Below are positions 16,383 to 24,367 of a stretch of 49,064 nt of DNA, in pieces; positions within the stretch are counted from its first letter, which is position 1; each line of letters opens with the position of its first letter. This stretch comes from Candidatus Limihabitans stercoravium. GTDB lineage: Bacteria > Bacillota > Clostridia > Christensenellales > CAG-314. The translations under genes and the position numbers were made by a program. The stretch lies in assembly GCA_018715495.1 (NCBI GenBank), contig DVLO01000031.1:1-49064 (forward strand), in the 5' to 3' direction. The notes below the pieces were generated by a model. It worked only from the letters and a program-made list of their open reading frames with translations, had not been told where the DNA came from and searched no databases.

Positions 16383-17171
16383 CTAGTTTGCAAGCATTAT
16401 TCTGTCATTTTCCTCACCAAGCGTTGCGAATTTGTTCAACAGATCCTGTACTGTCAGTTTCTTCTTTTCTTCGCCTTGTGCTTGAAAAATGATTCTTCCG
16501 TTGTGCATCATGATGAGGCGATTGCCGTACTGTAATGCGTCACGCATATTGTGTGTTATCATCAGCGTTGTCTGGTTGTTTTCCGACGTGATGCTTTCCG
16601 TCATTGCAAGCACTTTACTTGCTGTGCCGGGATCAAGTGCCGCTGTGTGTTCATCAAGCAACAGCAGTTTAGGTTTGTTTATTGTTGCCATCAGTAGTGT
16701 AAGTGCCTGACGTTGACCGCCGGAAAGAAGACTTACTTTACAATCCAGTCGGTCTTCCAGTCCAAGGTTTAATTGGGTAAGCATCTGTTTGAACTGATGT
16801 GACTCCGCATTGGTGACATTCCATTTCAATGTACGACGTTTACCACGTGACATCGCTAATGCAAGATTTTCTTCAATGTTCATTGAACTTGCAGTGCCCT
16901 TCATCGGATCCTGGAATACACGTGCTACCTCTCCGGCACGCTTGAAATCTGGCAGTCTAGTAACGTCTTTACCGTCAATGCAGATGTTTCCACTTGCCAC
17001 ATTCAATGTTCCTGCAATGGAGTTTAGAAGTGTTGACTTTCCTGCTCCGTTGCCGCCTATCACGGTGACGAAATCTCCTTCGTCAAGGTGAAGACTTACG
17101 TTGTCAAGAGCCACCTTTTCATTGGGTGTACCTTGATTGAATATTACGGAAATATTACGTACGTCAAGCAT
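16383..17171 (-). CDS. ABC importer ATP-binding protein (aromatic amino acid type)
   Basis: 262-residue ATPase with Walker A GGNGAGKST near residue 39, signature LSGGQRQAL near 150, Walker B LLLLDEHTAALDP and H-loop THNMRD. It overlaps the permease gene by 8 bases, the third gene of a binding protein-permease-ATPase operon. Paralogues in lactic acid bacteria and streptococci (TrpXYZ type) take up tryptophan or tyrosine. The Phe/Tyr-rich leader peptide upstream indicates an aromatic amino acid substrate here too, probably phenylalanine and tyrosine. Confidence 0.9.
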   Translation of the reverse strand: MLDVRNISVIFNQGTPNEKVALDNVSLHLDEGDFVTVIGGNGAGKSTLLNSIAGTLNVASGNICIDGKDVTRLPDFKRAGEVARVFQDPMKGTASSMNIEENLALAMSRGKRRTLKWNVTNAESHQFKQMLTQLNLGLEDRLDCKVSLLSGGQRQALTLLMATINKPKLLLLDEHTAALDPGTASKVLAMTESITSENNQTTLMITHNMRDALQYGNRLIMMHNGRIIFQAQGEEKKKLTVQDLLNKFATLGEENDRIMLAN

Positions 17172-18090
17172 TTTTTCTACCCCCTTTGGCTTTAATCCCC
17201 TTGATTAGAGGCAGTGCCAAGGCAATTGCAACCAGTAGTGCAGTAACCAGTTTCAAGTCGGATGTAGGCATTCCCAGAAGCAGTGCAATTACAATGATCA
17301 GCCTGTAGACGGTTGCCCCTACCACAGCCCCCGATAGTTTGAGCCAGAAACTCACCTTGTTACTGAAAATGATTTCGCCGATAACAACGCTTGCAAGACC
17401 TATTACAATGGTGCCGCTTGCCATGTTGACGTCGGCGCTGCCTTGAAGTTGTGTGAGCAGACATCCTGCAAGAGCGGCAATAGCGTTGGAAATTGCCAGT
17501 CCAAGTATCTTCATGTTGTCGGTGTTGATGCCTTGAGCCCTTGCCATATCAATGTTGCAGCCCGTTGCACGGATACTGCTGCCCAGTTGTGTTCCGAAAA
17601 ACCAGTACAGTATCGCAACTATGATTGCCATTACAATAAATGCAAAAATCAGGTTGCTGTATTGAAAAGGAATGTTAAACAGCGATGACAGACTGTCTTT
17701 TACCGAAGGAAGTCCGACCAACGACTGACTGGAGCGGTTACCCAGTATTCGGATGTTGATGGAATACAGGGCAAACATCGTAAGAATACCGGAAAGTATT
17801 GCAGGGATTTTCAGTTTTGTGTGAAGCAGTGCAGTCACAACACCTGCCAACGCTCCGCAAAGTATTGCTATAGGTATTGTCAGGAATACATTCCAGCCGT
17901 TTACTGTAAGCATTGCGGAAACTATTCCGCCCAGTGCCAGACTGCCGTCAACCGTCATGTCGGGAACATCCAGTACACGGTAGGAAATGTAGACGCCCAT
18001 TGCCAGTATTCCCCACACAAACCCTTCGGTGAATGTGGTGGGCAATGAATTTACAAATCCGGTAAAAAAACTTGCCAGTATTGAGGTCAT
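17164..18090 (-). CDS. ABC importer permease (branched-chain/aromatic amino acid type)
   Basis: 308-residue polytopic permease of the LivH-like superfamily, with eight or nine predicted helices. YISYRVLDVPDMTVDGSLALGG near the N-terminus and the GLAISNAIAALAGCLLTQLQG segment with the EIIF coupling region are typical of the permease paired with PF04392-type binding proteins. Ribosome site AGGAGCG precedes the ATG. It lies 12 bases after the binding-protein stop, so the three genes are one transcript. Confidence 0.9.
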   Translation of the reverse strand: MTSILASFFTGFVNSLPTTFTEGFVWGILAMGVYISYRVLDVPDMTVDGSLALGGIVSAMLTVNGWNVFLTIPIAILCGALAGVVTALLHTKLKIPAILSGILTMFALYSINIRILGNRSSQSLVGLPSVKDSLSSLFNIPFQYSNLIFAFIVMAIIVAILYWFFGTQLGSSIRATGCNIDMARAQGINTDNMKILGLAISNAIAALAGCLLTQLQGSADVNMASGTIVIGLASVVIGEIIFSNKVSFWLKLSGAVVGATVYRLIIVIALLLGMPTSDLKLVTALLVAIALALPLIKGIKAKGGRKNA

Positions 18091-18102
18091 TTGTCGCTCC
18101 TT

Positions 18103-19053
18103 TTATTTGGTGTATTTTTCCTTGATGCTGTCGATTTGTTGTTGTGTCAGTCCGCATTCAAGTGCGCCTTCCTCATTGATTGTGAAGGAACTTTCCTTGT
18201 TGTAGAACTGATGACGATTGAATTCAGTGCCTTCCAACTGAGCAATTGCCATTTGCGCTGTTTGTACGCCAAGTTGGAAGTAGTCAATGGACAGTGTAGC
18301 CGTTCCGCCTGCCGTGACCATTCCCGATTCGCCTACAATGGTAGGAATCTGCTTTTCATTGGTGATGTTGGCAATTGAACCCATGTTTTCTGCCATCATG
18401 TTGTCTGTGGGAATGTACAGTGCGTCAATGTCGTCGCTCAACTGTACATTGAGAGTTGTGGTGATTTCGTTGGATTGCGAAACGGTGATTACCTTTGTTT
18501 CCATACCAAGTTCGGTAGCCTTTGATGTTGCAAGGTCTGCCTGAACCTTGGAATTGGTTTCGTTGCTGCAGTACAGTATTGCAATCTTGCTTGCGTCGGG
18601 ATTGATTTCCTTTACAAGTTGAATCTGCTGTTCAACGGGATTGAGGTCGCTTGTGCCAAACAAGTTGTCCTTGGCTGTCAGCCCTTCGCCTTCAGGATTG
18701 GTTACAGCTGTGTAAGCAACGGGAATTGTGCTTGTAGCATTTGCCGCTGCAACCGCACAGGGTGTAGCGTTTGCGAAAATCATGTCAACGCCCTTGGCAA
18801 CAAGTGTACTTGCAATGGTGGGAACGTTGGATTGTGTTCCGCTGGCGTTGTTTTCGTCCCACTTGATGGTCTTGCCGTTGGCACTTGCCCATTCTTCCAT
18901 CGTTTGCTTGAAACCTTCCGTTGCTTTGTCAAGAGCTTCAAACTTGGCGAATTGCATTATGCCGATGGTGTAGTCTGCACTTTGGCAGGCAGTCAGTGAA
19001 ACTGTTGCGAAAACAAGTGTTGCGATGATGAGTACAGCCAGTAATTTTTTCAT
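18103..19053 (-). CDS. ABC importer substrate-binding lipoprotein
   Basis: 316 residues. The signal peptide ends in the lipobox LTAC with Cys23, so the mature protein is a lipoprotein on the outer face of the membrane. The body is the two-lobed PF04392 (ABC_sub_bind) fold: YTIGIMQFAKFEALDKATEGF at the start, IAILYCSNETNSK at the lobe hinge, and IPTIVGES with GTATLSIDYFQLG near the end. Family members bind Trp or Tyr in other Bacillota. The start follows GGGAGGG. The gene is directly downstream of the attenuator at 19085-19113, so its expression should depend on leader-peptide translation. Confidence 0.92.
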   Translation of the reverse strand: MKKLLAVLIIATLVFATVSLTACQSADYTIGIMQFAKFEALDKATEGFKQTMEEWASANGKTIKWDENNASGTQSNVPTIASTLVAKGVDMIFANATPCAVAAANATSTIPVAYTAVTNPEGEGLTAKDNLFGTSDLNPVEQQIQLVKEINPDASKIAILYCSNETNSKVQADLATSKATELGMETKVITVSQSNEITTTLNVQLSDDIDALYIPTDNMMAENMGSIANITNEKQIPTIVGESGMVTAGGTATLSIDYFQLGVQTAQMAIAQLEGTEFNRHQFYNKESSFTINEEGALECGLTQQQIDSIKEKYTK

Positions 19054-19084
19054 ATCATTTCCCTCCCGAAATTAGTAAAAAATA

Positions 19085-19113
19085 TAAAAAACCCTCGGCG
19101 ATTGCCGAGGGTT
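19085..19113 (-). terminator. attenuator terminator in the importer leader
   Basis: Minus strand ACCCTCGGC-AATC-GCCGAGGGT followed by six U. It lies between the leader peptide and the binding-protein gene. CCCTCGG of its first arm (19111-19105) can alternatively pair with TCGATGGG (19166-19159) inside the leader reading frame, with one bulge, forming a candidate antiterminator. Confidence 0.85.
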
Positions 19114-19149
19114 TATAAGCAATTGTAATTATGAAACACTTACTACTAC

Positions 19150-19236
19150 TTATTTTTGCCCATCGACAAGCGCTACTTCGTTGAAGAAGTAGAAGTAGTA
19201 AAAATAAAAGCTGGCATTGAGGTTGAGTTTTTTCAT
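19150..19236 (-). CDS. leader peptide with nine consecutive Phe/Tyr codons
   Basis: A 28-codon frame on the minus strand, ATG 19236 to TAA 19150, preceded by GGCAGGTG at correct spacing and starting about 22 bases after the predicted transcription start. Codons 10-18 read FYFYYFYFF. Nine aromatic residues in a row, directly followed by alternative RNA pairings and a terminator, are the hallmark of ribosome-mediated transcription attenuation like pheA or pheST leaders. When charged tRNA-Phe or tRNA-Tyr is scarce, the ribosome should stall over the run, let the antiterminator form, and allow transcription into the importer. A dyad CTACTTC/GAAGTAG (19173-19192) falls inside the run. Not annotated as a gene by length-based callers. 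Confidence 0.85.
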   Translation of the reverse strand: MKKLNLNASFYFYYFYFFNEVALVDGQK

Positions 19237-19265
19237 GTTGCACCTGCCAAAAATATTATGGGGAT

Positions 19266-19295
19266 ACTATACTACCTGGCTTTGCAACTTGTCAA
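19266..19295 (-). promoter_or_regulatory. promoter of the aromatic amino acid importer operon
   Basis: Minus strand TTGACA (19295-19290), 18-base spacer, TATAGT (19271-19266). The start of transcription is expected near 19258. Confidence 0.75.
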
Positions 19296-19380
19296 CAGTT
19301 TTTTGCAAAAAAATCGCAAAAAAAAGATAATTTTACAAATTGAAGTGCGAAAAGAGAGGGGATAATTGTTATTCGGGGTC

Positions 19381-19408
19381 TTTACAAAGATGTAAATTGT
19401 GGTATAAT
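19381..19408 (+). promoter_or_regulatory. promoter and autoregulatory dyad of the DtxR-type gene
   Basis: TTTACA (19381-19386), 16-base spacer, TATAAT (19403-19408) with GTGG just before. The dyad TTTACA-AAGA-TGTAAA (19381-19396) covers the -35, a position expected for autorepression. Confidence 0.65.
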
Positions 19409-19438
19409 TAACTGGTAAATCTAATCGGGAGATGGCAA

Positions 19439-19804
19439 ATGCGTACAAGAGAATCAGAAGAAATGTATCTTGAAACAATATATCTGTTGTTACAGAAAAA
19501 ACCGTCGTTACATTCCATGGATATAGTGGAACATCTCAACTTTGCCAAGTCAAGCGTGTCACGTGGTGTAAACTTGTTAAAGAGCAAGGGTTACATTGAC
19601 ATGGATGGCGACGGAACAATTACGCTTACTTCGGCGGGACGCAGCAAGGCGGAGGATATCTACGACAAGCACCGTGTAATTACACAGTTTCTTGTGTCGC
19701 TGGGTGCTGACGTGGAAAGTGCGGAAAACAATGCTTGTCGAATGGAACACATTATAAGTGACGATATATTCGAACTTATAAAGAAGAAAGTGGGCGATCG
19801 TTAA
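19439..19804 (+). CDS. DtxR family metal-dependent repressor, iron-type ligand set
   Basis: 121-residue regulator: winged HTH (about 5-65) and dimerisation/metal domain (about 70-118), without the C-terminal SH3-like domain of long DtxR proteins. Aligned by eye to DtxR and MntR, the primary metal site reads Met9, Cys100, Glu103 and His104, with His78 nearby. This is the DtxR/IdeR arrangement (Met10, Cys102, Glu105, His106) rather than the MntR arrangement (Asp8, Glu99). It therefore probably senses Fe(II). The start follows a weak GGAG. Terminator at 19824. The feo operon dyads are plausible targets. Confidence 0.85.
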   Translation: MRTRESEEMYLETIYLLLQKKPSLHSMDIVEHLNFAKSSVSRGVNLLKSKGYIDMDGDGTITLTSAGRSKAEDIYDKHRVITQFLVSLGADVESAENNACRMEHIISDDIFELIKKKVGDR

Positions 19805-19823
19805 TTTAATTAAGAAAAAACAG

Positions 19824-19849
19824 GGGCGTGGCTTGAGCCACGCCCTTTT
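19824..19849. terminator. bidirectional intrinsic terminator
   Basis: GGGCGTGGC (19824-19832), TTGA loop, GCCACGCCC (19837-19845), then T4. A6 lies on the other side, so it serves the regulator (+) and the converging pseudogene (-). Confidence 0.9.
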
Positions 19850-21200
19850 ACATTGGAACTGTGCATTCCGAAGAACAGAAGTAGTCCGTTGATGTGTAGT
19901 GAGCAAGTACCTGCGCAGAAAAATTCCTTGACCGACAGATGTCCAGTCCGTCTTCGGGAAGTATGAAGATGATGTTTTTGACAAGTATATTCCTGCATTT
20001 TTGTGAGTTGTGTGCGGGAATTTTAAACACCTTCATTCCTCTGTTGATGTTTTCCGGCTTTTCGGTGAGTATAACCGCCATTGCGATGTCACGATTGGGG
20101 CAAACGTTAGTCAGTGTTACGCTGAGTTGAAGTATTCTTCCTTGGGATTGCAACTGAATGCCCCCTGCGTCAGCGCACACAAAGTCACCGCATGCAGGTA
20201 CGAATACATCACGTTTCTCCGGACAGGGTTCAGCAATTACAGGCAGGTCGCATTCCACTTCGATTGTAGGATTGGGGAAAACAACGGTGCTTCATTCGTT
20301 GTCTGAATACTCAACCGATTTGTTAAAGCGTTTGCTGCCGCCTGTTGCGCCAATGTGTTGAACTGAAAAACGCAATGTAGCTCCTTCATTGGATGTTGTA
20401 CCCAACTTATCCATTTTCCAGCGCAATGTACGGCTGCTTGTCTGCGTTACCGTACCTTTTGGGGTTGTCAACGGAAAGCAACAGGAAATCATCCTCAAGC
20501 GTCTCATCTACCACTATGCCCGTTGCTCCCGGCTTGGAAATGTTTGCGGCAAGTTCGGCAAAAATCAACTCAAGACCAGCAGGTGTGGGTGCAATACTCA
20601 CGTAAGAAGCCGAAGGTTGAGAAGCCCACTGTTCAAGAGTGGTTACATCAATGCCGCCCACTCCGGTAAGACCTATGCAATATATCAGTACACCTTTATC
20701 ACGTGCAAGTTTTGCTGTGGGTTCGGGCGGAAAACCTGATGTGGTTTTTCCGTCGGTGAACATTACCATTACTTTTGCTTTGCCGTTGGTAAAATCCATC
20801 ATGCTGAGTGCAAGTGCAAATGCCGCCTGATGGTTTGTCGATCCGCCTGCGACCATGTTGTCCAAGGCGAAGTTAAGCTGGCTGACAGATGTTGTAAGCG
20901 GTGATTCTTCCGTAGCGGTGGATGAGAAACCTACAATACCTATTGCGCTTCCCGAACCTATTGTGCCGTCCTTTGTTCCGTCGTTGATTCATCGATGATG
21001 TCTATGAATGCTCTTGCGCCTGCTTTCAGACTTTCGAAAGGTACTCCTGCCATACTTCCCGACTTGTCCAGCGTCAGTACAATGTCTGTTGGAGAGTTGA
21101 CAATGTCAGGCGATGCGCTCAGTGCAAGTGTAACATTGAAATTGCCGTTGCACTGAATGGAGCTTACGTCTGTTAGTTTGTTAGAGTTGGTAACACCCAT
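19848..21200 (-). pseudogene. VWA-domain protein, broken by two frameshifts and one stop
   Basis: Joined across three frames this would encode about 450 residues, the normal size of a clostridial VWA-domain protein family that begins MGVTN(S/T)NKL. The MIDAS motif DKSGSMAG and downstream TDGKTTSG are intact. Defects: (1) near 20985, after IIDEST, one base is missing and the frame resumes as GTKDGTIGSG; (2) near 20460 an AAAA run has one extra A, and the frame resumes at KGTVTQ; (3) at about 20281 an in-frame TGA sits where relatives have Gly after YSD(N/T)E, a GGA-to-TGA change. The C-terminal Cys-rich part (CPEKRDVFVPACGD...) follows intact. AGGAG precedes the original ATG at 21200. TGA is used as an ordinary stop elsewhere, so recoding is unlikely. 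Its role was unknown. Confidence 0.88.
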
Positions 21201-21256
21201 TTAAAAATCTCCTGATGTGTCTTGTACATACTATGAAAGGGTGTTAAAGGGTTTAC

Positions 21257-21307
21257 AAAAAAAACAACAGCACTGAGTGAATTTCAGTGCTGTTATTCGT
21301 TTTTTTA
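21257..21307 (-). terminator. intrinsic terminator of tldD-pmbA
   Basis: AACAGCACTGA / TCAGTGCTGTT (21266-21276, 21284-21294) with eight A before and a T run after. The minus-strand U tract fits termination downstream of pmbA. Confidence 0.88.
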
Positions 21308-21324
21308 ATGTACGTGGTAGTGTT

Positions 21325-22650
21325 TTATTTACCCGATACGGAAAGACTTCCAATCTTTATACTTGGACATTCTACTCCTATGTAGTTGAGCTTACTGTTG
21401 GACGCAACCGCCTTGACATCACGGAACATCTCAAACAAATTGCCTGCAATGGTGATGAGAGCAATCGGTTCGGCTTTTTCGCCGTTGTGTATTGCGAATC
21501 CTTCAGCCTGCAGTGAGAAGTTTCCTGAGTTAGGATTCATTCCTGCATGAAGACCTTGTACTGAAGTAATGTACAGTCCTTCGCCAATTGAACCGATCAT
21601 GTGTTCTTCACGGGTATTGCCTGGTTTTAAAACCAATGTGTTGAAACCTGTGCCGATTTTTCCTCCTGCCGTACGTTGCGCATTTCCTGTAGACTGAACA
21701 CCGTCTACAAGAGCGGTGGACAGATTGTAAGCATAGGTCGACAAAACACCTTTGTTGATGATGGGTTTGTTGTAGGTTGCAACGCCTTCGTCATCGAATG
21801 ATGTACCTGTGTAGTCGTTGCGAAGTGGCATTTCTGTAATGGTGACGCACTTAGATGCAACAGGCTGATTGAGTTTTCCTTCGAATACAGATGAGTGCTT
21901 TTGTACTTCTTCGGCAATGGCGTTTTGTACAAAGAAATTTAAAAAGTTTGCAGTAACTTCAGGATTGAAGATAACGGGGTATTTGCCCGATTTGCAGGGC
22001 TGACCACCCAGTTTAGCCAATGCCTTGTCTACACCTTCTCTTGCGATTTCGTCAATGTTCAGTTTGGACATGTCGTTGTCAACAACAAATGCGTAGGCAT
22101 TCTTTTTGACATCGCCGTCTTTTACTACTATATCGGCGAAAACAACAAAGTAGTTACGTTTGTTTTTCAATTTCAACCCGTAGGAATTTTCCAGTACGGT
22201 TTCTGAAACACTGTACTCAACTTCGACACTTACATCGTCTACTCTGCTGTCAAGGTAACGAATCTTGCTTTCAAGTTGCTTAGCAAATTCCACCTTCTGT
22301 TGAGTTGTCCACTCTTCCAGCTGAGCGTTGTAGGTTTTTACACGTTTGTACTTTTCGGAACCTTTGAAAATAGGTTGTGGTTTGTCATCGTTGATGATTT
22401 GGGCATTTTCACGTATCTGATTGACAATGAACTGGGGCGCTGACGAATCCAGCAATTCGGTGCTTGCGTAACCCATCTTGCCGTTTACCAAGCCTCTTGC
22501 CCACAATGTGGTGGTGTCGGCACTTGTCATGTTTTCCACTTCGTTGTGGTAGGAATGCAGGGACAGTTTGGCTGTGCGTCTTGTAAACAGTTCCAATGCT
22601 TCGATTCCTGATTGACTTGCCAAAGCGAATGTCTTTTTAGTGTTAATCAT
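21325..22650 (-). CDS. pmbA: PmbA/TldE subunit of the TldD/TldE metallopeptidase
   Basis: 441-residue TldE/PmbA, the non-catalytic partner of TldD. The complex is a heterodimeric zinc peptidase that trims unfolded or modified peptides. Typical segments are ELFTRRTAKLSLHSYHNEVENM near the N-terminus, AFVVDNDMSKLNIDEIAREGV, and the C-terminal LYITSVQGLHAGMNPNSGNFSLQAEGFAI. As expected for TldE, the zinc HExxxH motif is absent. It starts within the last bases of tldD (4-base ATGA overlap) and is followed by a terminator. Confidence 0.93.
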   Translation of the reverse strand: MINTKKTFALASQSGIEALELFTRRTAKLSLHSYHNEVENMTSADTTTLWARGLVNGKMGYASTELLDSSAPQFIVNQIRENAQIINDDKPQPIFKGSEKYKRVKTYNAQLEEWTTQQKVEFAKQLESKIRYLDSRVDDVSVEVEYSVSETVLENSYGLKLKNKRNYFVVFADIVVKDGDVKKNAYAFVVDNDMSKLNIDEIAREGVDKALAKLGGQPCKSGKYPVIFNPEVTANFLNFFVQNAIAEEVQKHSSVFEGKLNQPVASKCVTITEMPLRNDYTGTSFDDEGVATYNKPIINKGVLSTYAYNLSTALVDGVQSTGNAQRTAGGKIGTGFNTLVLKPGNTREEHMIGSIGEGLYITSVQGLHAGMNPNSGNFSLQAEGFAIHNGEKAEPIALITIAGNLFEMFRDVKAVASNSKLNYIGVECPSIKIGSLSVSGK

Positions 22651-24041
22651 TGTACAGCACCTCCTCTTCCGCCTACTGTGATGTTGCGTACCCTGATTGT
22701 AGGTTGTCCGACGTCAGCAGGGATTGATCCTGAGGACGATCCGCACATTCCTTGTGCACGCAACAGGTCGTTGCCTACCATGTCGATGTTCATCAGTACT
22801 TCAGCTCCTGTACCGATCAATGTAGCGCCCTTGACAGGTTTGGTGATCTTGCCGTCTTCAATCAGGTATCCTTCGTTTACTGCGAAGTTGAAGTCGCCCG
22901 TTACAGGGTTTACCGAACCGCCGCCCATGGACTTGGCGTACAGACCGTACTTTGTCTTACTGATGATTTCTTCCGGTGTGCTTTTGCCGTTTAAAATAAA
23001 GGTGTTGGACATACGGGAAGTAGGTTCGAACTTGTAGGATTCACGGCGGCATGCTCCGTTGGCGGGAGTGTTCATTCTTCTGCCGTTGAATTTGTCTACA
23101 AGATAGTTTTGCAGTATTCCGTTCTTGATGAGTACTGTCTTTTGAGTCTTGTTGCCTTCGTCGTCGACGTTGCCCGAACCCCATGCGTTTTCGATTGTTC
23201 CGTCGTCAACCGCACTTACAACCTTGGATGCAATCTGTGTGCCAAGTTTTCCTGCAAATACCGACATGTTTTTAGCAACAGCGGTGGCTTCAAGAGAGTG
23301 TCCGCATGCTTCGTGGAAGATTACTCCGCCGAAAGCATTGCCGATTACGACATCCATCTTGCCGGAAGGACATTCTTCGGCGTTGAGCATTGTGATGGCC
23401 TTTCTGCCTGCCTGACGTGCCGTTTCGATTACGTCTATTTCGTCGAAGTATTCAATACCCTTCTGTGCTCCGGGTCCTTCGTGGAAAGTTTCAAGTTTGT
23501 CCCCGTCCGATGCGTAGGCTACAATGGAAATTCTGCCACGGCTTCTTGTGTCGGTGTATTGGTGATTGTCGGAGTTGGTAATCTGAACGTCGCTTGTGGA
23601 ATCGGCAAGACTTACCACGACACGAACAATGCGTGGGTCAACTTCCTTGCAAGCGGTGTACGCCTTTTGCAACAATTCAACCTTTTGTTGTTTGGTAACG
23701 TCAGCCCATTGGATGGCAGGTCTGTGATGCTTGCCTTGTGCGTGCTTCTTGATGACGCCCATGGAGATCCGGCGTTCTCCGCCAAAGGAACTGGAAAGAC
23801 TTTCGGCAAGTTGTGTCAAGGATTTCAATGTAAGATCATTGGTGTAACCGTACACGCTTTGCAGTTCCTTGAGTATTCTGAGACCTGCGCCGCTTACCAC
23901 TGCAGATGTGGATTGCGTAATCTTTCCGTTGTCAAGGGTGATGTTGTTCTTGATTGTCCGTTCTTCAAACAATTCAGCGAAGTCACCGCCCGTTGAAAGC
24001 GCTTTGTCAAGCACTTTGCTTATAAGTTTTTTTGACAGCAT
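22647..24041 (-). CDS. tldD: TldD metallopeptidase subunit
   Basis: 464-residue TldD, the catalytic half of TldD/E. The zinc motif reads HEACGH (near residue 252), followed by SLEATAVAKNMSVFAGKLG. Further family landmarks are GGDFAELFEERT at the start, GRISIVAYASDGDKLETFHEGPG, and the C-terminal Cys-containing GSSSGSIPADVGQPTIRVRNITVGG. GGAGG precedes the ATG at 24041. First gene of a two-gene operon. In other bacteria the pair matures peptide natural products and degrades peptides, but no such precursor is visible here. Confidence 0.95.
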   Translation of the reverse strand: MLSKKLISKVLDKALSTGGDFAELFEERTIKNNITLDNGKITQSTSAVVSGAGLRILKELQSVYGYTNDLTLKSLTQLAESLSSSFGGERRISMGVIKKHAQGKHHRPAIQWADVTKQQKVELLQKAYTACKEVDPRIVRVVVSLADSTSDVQITNSDNHQYTDTRSRGRISIVAYASDGDKLETFHEGPGAQKGIEYFDEIDVIETARQAGRKAITMLNAEECPSGKMDVVIGNAFGGVIFHEACGHSLEATAVAKNMSVFAGKLGTQIASKVVSAVDDGTIENAWGSGNVDDEGNKTQKTVLIKNGILQNYLVDKFNGRRMNTPANGACRRESYKFEPTSRMSNTFILNGKSTPEEIISKTKYGLYAKSMGGGSVNPVTGDFNFAVNEGYLIEDGKITKPVKGATLIGTGAEVLMNIDMVGNDLLRAQGMCGSSSGSIPADVGQPTIRVRNITVGGRGGAVQ

Positions 24042-24309
24042 ATTTTTCCCTCCTTGATTTATTTGTGTTTAATGATACAACAAAATTCAGGCAAAGGCAA
24101 TTAAAAATTGTTGAAATGTAGTGTAATTTGCGATTTTTTAGCTGATTTTTGCATTGTTTTGTTGTAATTACGTCTGATTTCAGTGTGCAAACAATGTTAA
24201 AAGCGGTCGTTGTCACAATCGAAAAACCGGCACCAATCGGACTTTTTCAAGTGATTAAGGGCTTTGTATTTAAGAGCAGTTCATTGAAAATCGGTAATTC
24301 GGGTAAATG
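24042..24309. other. intergenic, no gene seen
   Basis: About 270 bases between the terminator of the FMN-binding lipoprotein gene and the start of tldD. It must hold the tldD promoter, but I cannot pick a convincing one. No open frame or RNA family is recognised. Confidence 0.5.
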
Positions 24310-24340
24310 AAAAAGACCCTTGCAAGAGCAAGAGTCTTTC
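24310..24340 (-). terminator. intrinsic terminator of the FMN-binding lipoprotein gene
   Basis: Minus strand AAAGACTCTTGC-TCTT-GCAAGGGTCTTT, 12 pairs including one G-U, then a U-rich tail. Confidence 0.88.
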
Positions 24341-24367
24341 CCGATTTAAGGAGTATGGTTGTTGATA

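Noticed and set aside
20281..20283. Recoding of TGA as glycine
   Set aside because: The stop falls at a Gly codon of the VWA family, but TGA terminates many intact genes in the window and the same gene has two frameshifts, so simple decay is the better explanation.
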